Source: Silene noctiflora (lineage: Eukaryota > Streptophyta > Magnoliopsida > Caryophyllales > Caryophyllaceae). From it: a stretch of 64,000 nt of DNA. Shown piece after piece: positions 48,255 to 58,700 of this stretch. A program made the translations under genes and the position numbers. The stretch lies in assembly GCA_009801015.1 (NCBI GenBank), contig VHZZ01000138.1, forward strand, positions 167,060 through 231,059, in the 5' to 3' direction. The stretch's first letter is position 1, and every line of letters starts with the position of its first letter. Below the pieces are notes generated by a model. It was not told the origin of the DNA. It did not search any database and saw only the letters and a list, made by a program, of their open reading frames with translations.

Positions 48255-50435
48255 ATGGCGGAAAATCCCCAAATCAACGACCAAGAACAAGAAGCAATTC
48301 GACTAAAAAACCTAGCTGAATCAAACTACAACTCATCTAATCTCAAATTAGCCCTAAATTACGCCAATCAAGCTCACAATCTCTACCCAAATCTCCCTGG
48401 TCTCACAGAAATGCTCACAGCTTTTAAAATCCTGCATTCTTCCATAAACCCTAGAAAAACCCCCAAAAATTTAGAGCACCCTTTTCCTTCTCCTGATTTA
48501 TACGACATATTAGGAGTTACCCCATTTTCATCTTTGTCAATAATCAAAGCCCAGTACAAAAAACTCGCACTTTTACTTCACCCTGATAAGAACACCATTA
48601 AAAACGCTTCGAATGAAGCTTTTAAGCTTGTAAACGACGCGTTTCATGTGTTTTCTGATAAGGGTAAGCGTAGGGTGTATGACACTAGGCTTAGGTTAGC
48701 TCTTTTGGAGGAGAAAGAGGTGAGTGAGGATGAGGATGATGAGGGTTTGGTTGAGGAAGGAATGTTTTGGACGATTTGTTCGAAATGTCGGTTACGGCAT
48801 CGGTTTGAGAGGAATTATGTTGGGCAGAGGTTGGTTTGTCCTAGTTGTGAGCATAATTTTGAGGCTACTGAGGTTGGGGATGATGATGATGAGGAGGAGG
48901 AGGGGGAGGATGGAGTCGAGGCTCGAAAGACGGTGGTTGAAGAGAATGTGGAGGATTGGGAGATGAGTAGTTTGAGTGAGCTTGTTGGCAAGAGAATTGG
49001 TAAGAAGAAGGGCAAATTGGGTTCGGGTTCGAAAAGGAAAATGGGTAGTGTAAATGTGGTTGAAACACCAATTGTTGAGGAAAGAAGGAGAAGTGATAGG
49101 GAAAAGTCGAAAAGGGATGATAGGAAGCTAGGAAAAAGTGGGACAAGGAAGGATTTGGAGGTTGAAAAGTCGCGAATTGATAATAGAAAGAGGAGTGAAG
49201 TAGTGGAGGAAGAGGTTGAGAATTCGGAAAATGATTTGAGGAAACTAGAAAGGAATGGGGGTGTGAGTGAATCGGAGAGTGTGAGTGGTGAAGATAGTGA
49301 AGAAGTGGAGGAGTTGACATTGGCTGAGATGCAAATGAATGATGTGAGGAAACTAAGGAGGGATGGGGGTGTGAGTGAATCGGGAAGCGTGAGCGGTGAA
49401 GATAGTGAAGAAGTGGAGGAATTGACATTGGCTGAGATGCAAATGAATGATGTGAGGAAACTAGGGAGGGATGAGGGTGTGAGTGAATCGGAGAGTGTGA
49501 GCGATGAAGATAGTGAGGAAGTGGAGGGATTGACATTGGCTGAGATGCAAATGAAGGCATCGAGGAAGACAAAAGGGAAGAAAGAGGATGGGAAGAGGAA
49601 AGTGACATTTAGGGAGGAGGTTGAGGACGAGGACGAGGAGGAAGTTGTGCTATTGAACAAGAAGAAGAGAATTAGTGTGGAAAGTGGGGATTTGGAGGTA
49701 ATGACAGTGGAAGATTCGGACTTTTATGACTTTGATGAGGATAGAGTAGAGAGGAGTTTCAAGAAGGGTCAAGTGTGGGCTATATATGATGATGATGATG
49801 GGATGCCTAGGCATTATGGCTTGATCGATGAAGTGGTTTCAGTGAACCCATTTGTAGTGAAAATGAGTTGGTTAGATTTTCAGAATGACGGGAATGAGAG
49901 GTCGATGATATGTTGGGAGAAAAAGGGATTCCATGTCTCTTGTGGTAAGTTTAAGGTGGCTAGGAAGGATGATGTCAAATTCTTGAATATCTTCTCGCAT
50001 TTGGTTGCATGTGAAAGAGCAGCGAGAGAGTTGTACCGAATATATCCTAAAAAGGGTTCCATTTGGGCTCTTTACAATGAAAGAGCATTGGATATGGAAG
50101 AGGGGAATTCTCCGAGTAGCACCAATAAGCGCGCTTATGACATTGTTTTGTTGTTAACAAGTTACAGTGAAGCATATGGGTTAAGCATGGCATACCTTAA
50201 GAAAGTTGATGGTTACAAGGCAGTATTTACGAGGCGAGAGATTGGGTACAATGCTATTAGATGCCTTGAAAAAAATGACATTAGGTTATTTTCACATCAA
50301 ATCCCTGCTAGAAAGCTTTCAGGGGATGAAGCGTCTCAACTTTCGGGTGATTGTTGGGAGCTTGATCCTGCTTCGCTCCCACAAGATCTGCTTGCAGTAC
50401 ATGAGTTCTCCCAAGCCTTTTTGTGCTTGATGTAA
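48255..50435 (+). CDS. J-domain co-chaperone with DUF3444
   Basis: A single uninterrupted exon of 726 residues. Residues 1-65 are a helical N-terminal region with EAIRLKNLAESNY, typical of the plant family. The J domain spans about 81-146 with HPD at 109-111, the signature that stimulates Hsp70 ATPase. A CxxC pair, TICSKC and CPSCEH (Cys175, 178, 195, 198), makes a small zinc-binding segment. A long acidic, Lys/Glu-rich linker follows and includes three 36-residue repeats at 327-434. The C-terminal DUF3444 domain starts near residue 490 (FKKGQVWAIYDDDDGMPRHY) and ends around SGDCWELDPASLPQDLL. The linker suggests a nuclear protein. The molecular role of DUF3444 is poorly known; Hsp70 partnership is inferred from the HPD. 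Confidence 0.95.
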   Translation: MAENPQINDQEQEAIRLKNLAESNYNSSNLKLALNYANQAHNLYPNLPGLTEMLTAFKILHSSINPRKTPKNLEHPFPSPDLYDILGVTPFSSLSIIKAQYKKLALLLHPDKNTIKNASNEAFKLVNDAFHVFSDKGKRRVYDTRLRLALLEEKEVSEDEDDEGLVEEGMFWTICSKCRLRHRFERNYVGQRLVCPSCEHNFEATEVGDDDDEEEEGEDGVEARKTVVEENVEDWEMSSLSELVGKRIGKKKGKLGSGSKRKMGSVNVVETPIVEERRRSDREKSKRDDRKLGKSGTRKDLEVEKSRIDNRKRSEVVEEEVENSENDLRKLERNGGVSESESVSGEDSEEVEELTLAEMQMNDVRKLRRDGGVSESGSVSGEDSEEVEELTLAEMQMNDVRKLGRDEGVSESESVSDEDSEEVEGLTLAEMQMKASRKTKGKKEDGKRKVTFREEVEDEDEEEVVLLNKKKRISVESGDLEVMTVEDSDFYDFDEDRVERSFKKGQVWAIYDDDDGMPRHYGLIDEVVSVNPFVVKMSWLDFQNDGNERSMICWEKKGFHVSCGKFKVARKDDVKFLNIFSHLVACERAARELYRIYPKKGSIWALYNERALDMEEGNSPSSTNKRAYDIVLLLTSYSEAYGLSMAYLKKVDGYKAVFTRREIGYNAIRCLEKNDIRLFSHQIPARKLSGDEASQLSGDCWELDPASLPQDLLAVHEFSQAFLCLM
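49233..49556 (+). repeat. Three in-frame 108-bp repeats in the J-domain gene
   Basis: Units start at 49233, 49341 and 49449. Each encodes 36 acidic residues with the core GVSESxSVSxEDSEEVE and the end LTLAEMQM. High nucleotide similarity points to recent unit duplication. Confidence 0.95.
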
Positions 50436-50461
50436 AAGTTCAATAGTCTTATTTTAGTGAT

Positions 50462-50600
50462 TTCTGTGGGAGATATAAATAAGTTTAACCATCGGTTTAA
50501 ACTTTTCTGTTGTGTTGGTTTTCTAACATGGTATCGGAGTCTTCAATAACGATGAGGTCCCAATTGAGCTTGAACCATTAATTTAAACCTTGAATTGAGA
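50462..50600 (+). mobile_element. TRIM/LTR element fragment (broken)
   Basis: A terminal-repeat end reading gtttaaccatcggtttaaac through tttctaaca is followed at once by tggtatcggag (50529-50539), a tRNA-Met-type primer-binding site. It resembles the TRIM fossil in RNase A intron 3. Only this part is recognisable. It overlaps the probable 3'UTR of the J-domain gene. Confidence 0.45.
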
Positions 50601-50847
50601 TGGTCGTGTAACAGTCAAACAGCTACTGAAAACGATGTCGCAACAGTTTGACTGAAGTTGGACAAATCATGTGCTAAGCTTGTTTTGACGGGTCATTAGT
50701 GACCCACTGAAAAACGATCATGTACTCCATTAAGCATTTTTTAACACAAAGTCAAATTGCAGGACATTATATTATTTAGTAGAAATATTCCTTGTTATGA
50801 ATTGAATTATGTTGATTTTCTGAATCTCTTGAGTTATGAATTAAGTC

Positions 50848-53477
50848 ATGTTAATACCTTGTGTAGCTAACGCTGTCCCGGTTTTACTCATCGTTGCATT
50901 GATAGTATTATCTATTCAAGGCGCGACTTCATCACATGGTCGTAGTTACATGAGCAACGTCTGCAATGAGAGTAACTCTTACATATCAGGCAGCACGTTT
51001 GAAGTCAATCTGAACAATACCCTTTACAGTCGACTCCTTCCCAAGGCTTCCTCGACTGGGTTCTGGAACATCAGTCAGGGGTCAGGTGCTGACCAAGTCT
51101 ACGCCCTTTTCTACTGTAAGGGTGATATCGATCAACAGACTTGTCGGGATTGTGTAGAGACTGCAACCAGGAAAATAACTGCTGTCTGCAAATTCTCGAA
51201 AGAAGGGATTGTCTGGTTTGAAGAATGTACTTTAAGGTATGCCAATCGAACCATTTTCTCTGTTGATGAGGAAGATCCCTATTTTTTATACAACAATGTC
51301 ACTGGCATTGTGAATGAATATCGTCTTGATCAACATAAAGAAGTATTTGATACCACAATGGATGCCCTTGTACAAGAGGCCGCTTATGGTGAAGGAACCT
51401 TGCCGGGTTTTGCAACAAAAGAAGTCAATCTCTCCTCGACTGAGATAATCCGTGGCTTGGCTCAATGCACTTTTGATATCGTAGGTCCTGGATGTTATAG
51501 ATGTCTGAAGGCCGCTCTCAGATTTAGGGATACATGGGCTAACACTATGGTGTTTCTTCCAAGCTGCCTCTTTAGGTATGACTTGCATGTAAGTGTGCCA
51601 TTTCCGGCCCCTTTGCCGCCTAAGCATAACCAACGAGGTATTCCATAATTATCACTGAAGGATTTTGGTTATCACTGATTCCTTAATTTCATACGGAGTA
51701 TCTTTATTTTCTTACTATTTGTGTCAGTATTGTTATTTGCTACTGCGGCATTTGTGGTGTTTGCTGTGCTGGCTGTGATCGGAGGCTTTTGGTTACGGAG
51801 ACGCAATTCAAGAGGTAACCCTAAGTGACTGAGTCTATTAAAATGACGGAGCTAAATTAGATAACATACAAGATCTAAATTAGCAACTGCAACCAAATTT
51901 CATAGTTTTTCACGACAGTTTCAATGAAATCTAGCGGTCTGTAAGAAATTCAGACATTCCTCTCGTTAAAAAAAGAAAAGCAATAACGGAACCAGAATTT
52001 AATGGTTAGAGGAGCTAAAACATAGATAAAAAAATTCAAGAGGACAAGTTAGTGACGCAGTAGAGTAATTCAAAAAAAAAAAAAAAAAAAGAAACCGGAA
52101 ATTTTAGTTAAAAAATCAAATACTCAGTATTTAATTTTTCAGGGGTAGCGGTAGCCCCTACTATCTCTCCTCGCTCCCCCAGTGAAAAAGAGGGAGACAG
52201 TGTGCAAGGACTGCCAAAATACAGCTTCTCCGAAGTGGATCAAATGACGGAAGGGTTTAAGAAACAGGTGGGTGAAGGCGGTTATGGAGTAGTTTACCAT
52301 GGCCGTTTATTAGATGGCTCTAAAGAAGTTGCTGTCAAGGTGTTGAGTGAGGATGATGCTCCCATGCAATTTAGCAATGAGGTGTGTGACTCTTTGTTTC
52401 ATTTTACCGAAACTTACTTGCAGTTCATCTATATACTTTGTAGATTCTGTAGTCTGTGCTACAGCTAGGTGATGATCAAAAACCACGATGTTTTGGCGCA
52501 GATTAATGTGTTTTTAAAGATTTCTCACAAGAACTTAGTTTCCCTACTCGGATACTGTAAAGATGGAACTAATTTGGCACTAATTTACGAGTTTATGGAC
52601 AAAGGCGACTTAAGAACTCTTTTGTCAGGTGAGCCATTTGTCATGCATCTTTCTGAAGTTTAGTCATGTTATTTTCTCCTGCAAGACTAAGATGTCTGTC
52701 ATGTTGAACAGAAAATGCAGCTTCTTTAAGTTGGACTGATAGACTGGAGATAGCTATTGACACGGCTGAGGGTCTGGCGTCTATCTATTTTCGATACAAT
52801 TCTCTCTTGTTTATGGAAGAGACTTGAATGATAAATGATTAAACTTGTGGATAATCTGTATAAATTACATTGCAGGATTGCATTATTTGCACAGTCACTG
52901 TGAAGTGCCTATAATTCACAGAGATGTTAAGCCTGCTAATATCCTGCTGAATCAGCGTCTCCAGGCGAAGGTAGCAGATTTTGGGTTAACTAAAATCTTC
53001 CCTGAAAAAGATGTTACCACTTTGAAATCACGGGTCATCAGTACCCCAGGGTACACTGCTCCTGAGTAAGTTTCATAATTATGTCGGGAGTAATTCTACA
53101 TTGTCACTTGAAATGACAGATGTTAAATTTTGTACAGGTACTTAACAACTGGGCGGCTTAATGCTAAAGCGGATGTTTACAGCTTCGGGATTGTTTTGCT
53201 AGAGCTGATCACAGGAGTAACACCCCGGCTGGACTTTAATTTGGTTGAATGGTTTGAAAATGTATATAAAACAGGGAATATAGAAGAAATATTGGATCCG
53301 AGAATTAAAGAACAAAGAATGCAGATTCTTGATAACGGATGTGCGTGGAAGGCAATCGAAGTAGCTAAGACATGTGTAGAAAAGGATGAGAAAAAAAGGC
53401 CAAAGATGTGGGAAGTCCTTGTGAATTTGAAGCAGTGCTTGGATATGGTCTATGTCAATTCAGATGATTTCAGCTAG
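50848..53477 (+). CDS. Receptor-like kinase D: two DUF26 modules plus LRR-I-like kinase
   Basis: Exons 50848-51637, 51728-51814, 52143-52381, 52502-52628, 52712-52771, 52876-53065 and 53138-53477 encode 610 residues. Intron phases are identical to those of A-C. The signal peptide is followed by DUF26 modules CKGDIDQQTCRDC and CTFDIVGPGCYRC, a transmembrane helix (VLLFATAAFVVFAVLAVIGG) and a full kinase: [54 protein letters not shown]. Like A, it keeps the APE motif. It lies on the opposite strand, about 9 kb from the array, beyond the p24 and J-domain genes, so an inversion or dispersed copy is implied. Its C-terminal tail is shorter than in A-C. The signal peptide is slightly less regular, but the upstream DNA offers no better Met. 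Confidence 0.9.
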
Positions 53478-53865
53478 TACTGTAATGGCGCCTCGGAAGC
53501 AAAATAACTGTGTTATTATCAGTCTTTTATGATTTGTATTACTTGAACTCTGCAATGCTGATGCTGATACTGATTCTGAATTGCTAGAATGTCTTAATAA
53601 GTCAGTCTGAAATCACTTTCGTATTAGATGTAAACGAGTAATGGAGTACTACGTAGATTCGTTATATACTAATGATATAAAATAGTTCACTAACTGAAAA
53701 GGTAACCGACTTTCACTATCAATTAGTAAATCATCACCAACATTGCGAAAATGGTTGAGGGATAAAATATTACTCAATGAAACATGCAACTGCCTTAGCC
53801 CTGATTGCATGAAGATTGACATAATCTCCCAAAAAAAAAAATTTAAAAAAAAAAAATTAAAAGAC

Positions 53866-53937
53866 CGCCGTTGCCGGGGATCGAACCCGGGTCACCCGCG
53901 TGACAGGCGGGAATACTTACCACTATACTACAACGAC
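53866..53937 (-). tRNA. tRNA-Asp (anticodon GUC)
   Basis: The minus strand begins GTCGTTG and ends CAACGGC plus discriminator G, giving a fully paired 7-bp acceptor stem. Box A is TAGTATAGTGGT and box B GGTTCGATCCC. The anticodon loop cctGTCacg decodes Asp. It has 72 nt, no intron, and T runs downstream for pol III termination. It appears functional. Confidence 0.97.
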
Positions 53938-54027
53938 TTTCTTGTTAAGCAGTATTAATAAAACCTTTTTGTCTAATGACGCTAATTTACTGTGGTTTAG
54001 GCAGATTATTTAATGGCACTGAATTAT

Positions 54028-54222
54028 CACAAATTTTCATTGAAGACGGCACTATCCGTCACAAGCTGAAGACGGATAGTGTCCCTCTCACAATATGCAA
54101 GTTGCATTATCCATGTGATGCTCCATTTCACCCCACTTGCTTTTCCACTTGCTTTATTGTGAGAGGCTAGTATCCGTCTTCAGCTTGTGACGGATAGTTT
54201 CCGTCACAAGCAAGACGCTTTG
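54028..54222. mobile_element. MULE-like MITE with 9-bp target duplication
   Basis: 195 bp. Long inverted arms pair actatccgtcacaagctgaa and ttcagcttgtgacggatagt, plus tccctctcacaata and tattgtgagaggc. Perfect 9-mers ctgaattat flank it (54019-54027 and 54223-54231), as for Mutator-type insertions. The best-preserved member of its family here, it lies about 90 bp from the tRNA gene. Confidence 0.85.
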
Positions 54223-54231
54223 CTGAATTAT

Positions 54232-55681
54232 AGGGTACCCTAATTAAAGTAGGACAATGTAATTAGTACACTTATGACTTATCATATCATTGGGGACTAC
54301 AAACTCATTACTAATTCACTTGAAAAATACTCAACTTCCCTTGATTTCTTCATCACTCCATTTATTTATTATTGATCTTTAATTCTTTTTACATAAATTC
54401 AGTTATACGTATTTATTTAAGTCGATTCATTAGTTACGTATCAAACGTATGAAAAGTTAAGTCATATCTTTGTATTTATACAAAATTCTGATTTCTGAAT
54501 ATAATCGTCACAAACAAGAATTTATGTTCAAATTATGAAAATATCAAGTTAAGCGAACCCAATTAAAATAGATGGCTATTGAAATTCACATTAAAGTCAA
54601 ATTGATTCAATTCGTCATGTACCTAAAAAACAAAATACTTTGCATCATCCAAATTTCAAATATCTCGGTCTAAGTTTGAATTCAATTATCCTGACCCGCT
54701 AAATAATATGAATGCTTACCACCAAAATTATAGTGTGGAATAATTCAATCTTAAACCTAAAATAATCTCAATCCAAACGTCGGAAGTCCGGGTACTTCTA
54801 TCATCTAGCGCGTCCGTATCAGACACTGACACTTCTATAACACCTACGCTCTATTTAGCAAGACCTTTCAGGTACTTGATTTGGTCAAAGTAGCTTATTT
54901 GACCAAAAATTCAGGTACCTTATTTGTCTGTAAGCGTTTGACAATACCAAATAAGTTACCTGAAATGAAATGCTGAGTAGAGTAGCATTTGAGATTTCAG
55001 ATACCTGATTTCAGCTACCTAGAGTATTAAATAATTTTCATATCCTTTTACGTCATTTTTATCAAAACCAATTATATTTTCAGTTAGTTTCCCAAACATG
55101 TTTTTATATTAGCTACCTATCAGTTCATAATTTTCATCTACCTAATCAGTTAACTTTTCAGTTGTCAGCTGTCTTTTCAGATTTCAGCTACCTTTTCAAA
55201 TAATTTTATCAATCAGAGCCTTAAAAATATATGCCAAACACTTACCGTGTCCTACATTTCATGAAATATCGTATCATTCCATTTCATATCCATATCCGTA
55301 TCCGTATACGTATCCGTATTGTGTTACCTACTTTACCACCCACCTTTTCCTTTACTTGGAAAGGCATCCACATCATCATGTGATTCAATGTCTCATGATA
55401 CAAAAGTGGTAAACTGTCAGGTGATCAAAAAGTGGGTAAATAAATAATAACTGAAAAATCCAATTTTCATTTTCCATTTTTTTTACCATAAAAAAAATCC
55501 AACAAATTTCCCATAATTTTCCTGAAATTTCTTACCTTCCTCCATCTCCTCTCTCCTCACAATTCCCGTGCACAAAATTTCTCCCAATTTCATCAATATC
55601 CACATTTCTAGGGTTTCCAATTTTTCAAATTCCCCCAAATCAGCAAATCAATCACGCAACATTCTGTTATTTCCGCCATTG
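54232..55681. other. Intergenic DNA and 5' region of the GT106 gene
   Basis: The segment 54848-55230 is full of caggtacctta, tcagctacct and tttcag words, probably a degraded non-autonomous element. The C/T-rich stretch 55530-55680 (ttcctccatctcctctctcc) looks like a plant 5'UTR. Confidence 0.45.
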
Positions 55682-55754
55682 ATGATTGTATTATTGAGGT
55701 GTTCGATGAATGGGGGATGAAGACGACAAGGAATACAGAGAGAAATGGAGGTGA
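55682..55754 (+). promoter_or_regulatory. Two upstream ORFs in the GT106 leader
   Basis: uORF1 at 55682-55720 has 12 codons plus stop. uORF2 at 55710-55754 has 14 codons plus stop ([14 protein letters not shown]) in another frame and overlaps the main ATG at 55745. Both ATGs precede the main start if transcription begins in the C/T-rich leader, so they may lower translation. Confidence 0.55.
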
Positions 55755-58700
55755 GAAGCGATAAGATTCCGGCGATTGAAAGAACTAGGTTAAAAGTTTG
55801 GTTTATTAGGGTTTGTTCTAGTATATTGTTATGGACATGTATTGTTCATCTTGTTGCTGTTAGTGAGCTATGGCGTCCTCGATTTATTGCTGGGATTTCG
55901 TATCGGTTTTCGCATGTTTCTCCTACCATTCATTCTGCTATTGTAACTCCGTCGCCACCTCCGCCATCGCTGCCTCTTCCTCCGGCAAGTGAGTTGATGT
56001 TTATAAAGGTTTAATTTTTGTTGAATTATTTGTTGTGATTTGTGGTGCTTGATTGTTTTAAGGCTCGATCTTGAGCAGTGGCGGAATCAGGATTTGAAGT
56101 CGCGGATTAATACATGTATGGACAGTGGACACCCTGAAAAATGACAAATTTGCGAATTTTTTAATTTATCTTATTGCAGTATATTTCTCGCCCTGTAACT
56201 GCAAATCCTGGTTATGCAACTGTAAACGGGGTACTTCTCGTATTTTAGCTTGCACAAAGCAGTAAGGAACCCGAAATGAAAAGTAGAAAGATGATGGATA
56301 GAGAAAAGTATTGACAAGTCGAGAGCGCGGAGTTGTAATGCAATGGAGAAATTTAGAAAAAGGAATTGAAAACTTTTAGTAAGAAGTTCGGATTTTTGAT
56401 AGCTTATTGGGATAGTAGCTTGTGCTAGCCCATTTGATATGTGACTGATTTCGAGTGAGATTTTAAGATGGATTTGAATGATTATTGTGCTAGGGGTGAG
56501 TTTTGGAAAAATGTTAAAGAACCCTTATGGTTTCACACTGAGATTGTCTTAAATTGAGTTTTTGTTTGGTGATGGCATTGTTAGTTTATGGATTTGTTTG
56601 CTGTTCCATTGAAGTTTGGCTTAGTTATTGTGCCTGCATTTGAGCATTAGCGTTCAAGGAGTTTTTAATGGGCAATGCTATGCTTGGTATGCCTGGATTC
56701 TATATTTGGACAGCACTCTGCATGGATGTTTTTATTTTTGGATAGCGGAGGGAAAGAGTAATAGTTGTCATGGGGCTTAAGGACTTTGAGTGTAACTATA
56801 GATATATGTATGCTTAATTAGATATGCCTTTTCACGTATGAAGTGGCATTTAATTTGTGCACGATGTGTGAGTATTTAAGGAGTAAGTGAAGTTAGATTA
56901 CTTGATGATATTCTTAGACAGTAAAGATTGTCCTTTTTAAATGGAGTGGATTATTTTTTAGTACCAGGGAGAGAGACGGAATATGAGGCTTAGTTTCCGT
57001 GGAATTTAATTTTTTTTTGTTCTCGGGTGCATCCAAGGTATACTCTATTGTGTTATATACTTCCGCACATATTTATTTGGCTGAAGTAATATAGTGTCTA
57101 GAGTGGTGTGTCTTCTCATTAGTGGTTTGCATCCTCATATATGACTCTTGAAACGCTTAATCATTTGGCAAATGATTTTGGTGCAGGAAACTACACAAGT
57201 AGGGGATTTCTGAGAGTTACGTGCAATGGGGGCTTGAATCAGATGCGTGCTGCGGTTTGTCTCGTTTTAATCTGATTCATTTAGGCTTCTATCCTTATGC
57301 TATGTTTTCGTAACTTTATGTTCATTACAGATTTGTGACATGGTGACTGTAGCAAGATTCCTAAACCTCACCTTGATAGTCCCAGAGCTTGATAAGTCGT
57401 CCTTCTGGGCAGATACTAGGTACCTATACATTTTAGAAGGTTTAAAATTTGGTTTTTGTTTGTAGTTGGTTGTATTAGATGTCTAAGTGTCTAACCTCAT
57501 AGGGATCTGGTGCAGTGAGTTTGATGACATCTTTGATGTGAACCATTTTATTAATTCTTTGAGAGATGAAGTTCGAATCATCAAGAGACTGCCAAAGAGA
57601 TTTAATAGGAAGTATGGATCTCAACAGCTGGTTATGCAACCTATCAGCTGGTCCAGTGAGAAATACTATTTTCAACAGGTATCTGTACAAGCTTATTGCT
57701 TTGGCATTGGTTGAATATTAGGAATTATAGGTTCCTTATGATTATTGTGCTTTAGCCTTTTTGAGCAATGTTAAACTTAGGTATCTTAGGTTTCTTTTTC
57801 ATTGTCAGCGTAAGAGCTCTTGAACAGTTATATTTTAAATGTCGAAGACGTCCGTCATTCTCTTGTAATTAATTTCTCAAGGTGACTGTAACTCTGCAAG
57901 GCTTTTTTAGCATATTTTCTCCCACCTCCCTGTGAAATAAATCGCTGCTATCTTGTCATTGTCATTTGTGACTTTGTTTGTGGCTATGGGTGTGTCTTAG
58001 ACGTCTGGGGAAGTTTCTTCACATGAAATTCCTAGGATATGATAGAAGCAAATGTGGGAAAATCTAAATGGGATAGTTTTTTGGCTAATGTGTTTGGTTT
58101 GAGTGAATTAGTTGTAATTTATGGGGTCACATCATTCTGTAGACTATATTTGAGGCCAGGCAGTTCTTTTTGCTTTTCTCTGTGCGAAAGCAGTTGGTGC
58201 TTTCAAGAAGATCCTGATATCTTTGATTTGGATTTTGGAGTAATCAAAATTTCTTGTAATGATTTGACAAAGAGTGAAGGACCCCCGGCCTCTATTGTGT
58301 TCATCATCTTAACAATATTAATTTGTCCAAATAATATGCACCACTGAAGGACCCCGATCTCTATTGCGTTCATGATCTTAACAATTTTTTTTTTATCCAA
58401 ATAAGATTTTATGGTACTCTCTCCGTGTACAAGAGATTCATTTGATCATTTCTGTATACTTTTTACTTGTTGAAAGCATTTACAGTTTGTTAGCCTCAAA
58501 TATGCACCAATGTTAGCCTTGTAGGTAGATTGAATCTGAGACAAAAGTCTACCTGATCTCAGGGGAGAAGATAAAATGGTTGCCCGGTTTCGCTTTTTTG
58601 AATGTTCATTGTAGTCTTTTCTGATTCTGTATTGTTCTGGCATGATGGGTATTATGCAGGTTCTACCTTTATTCGACAAGCATAAGGTCATACATTTTAA

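Noticed and set aside
48815-49660. Long antisense open frames (281 and 247 codons) rich in Ser/Pro/His opposite the J-domain gene
   Set aside because: They are the reverse strand of the purine-rich acidic linker and its repeats. Low-complexity composition explains their openness.
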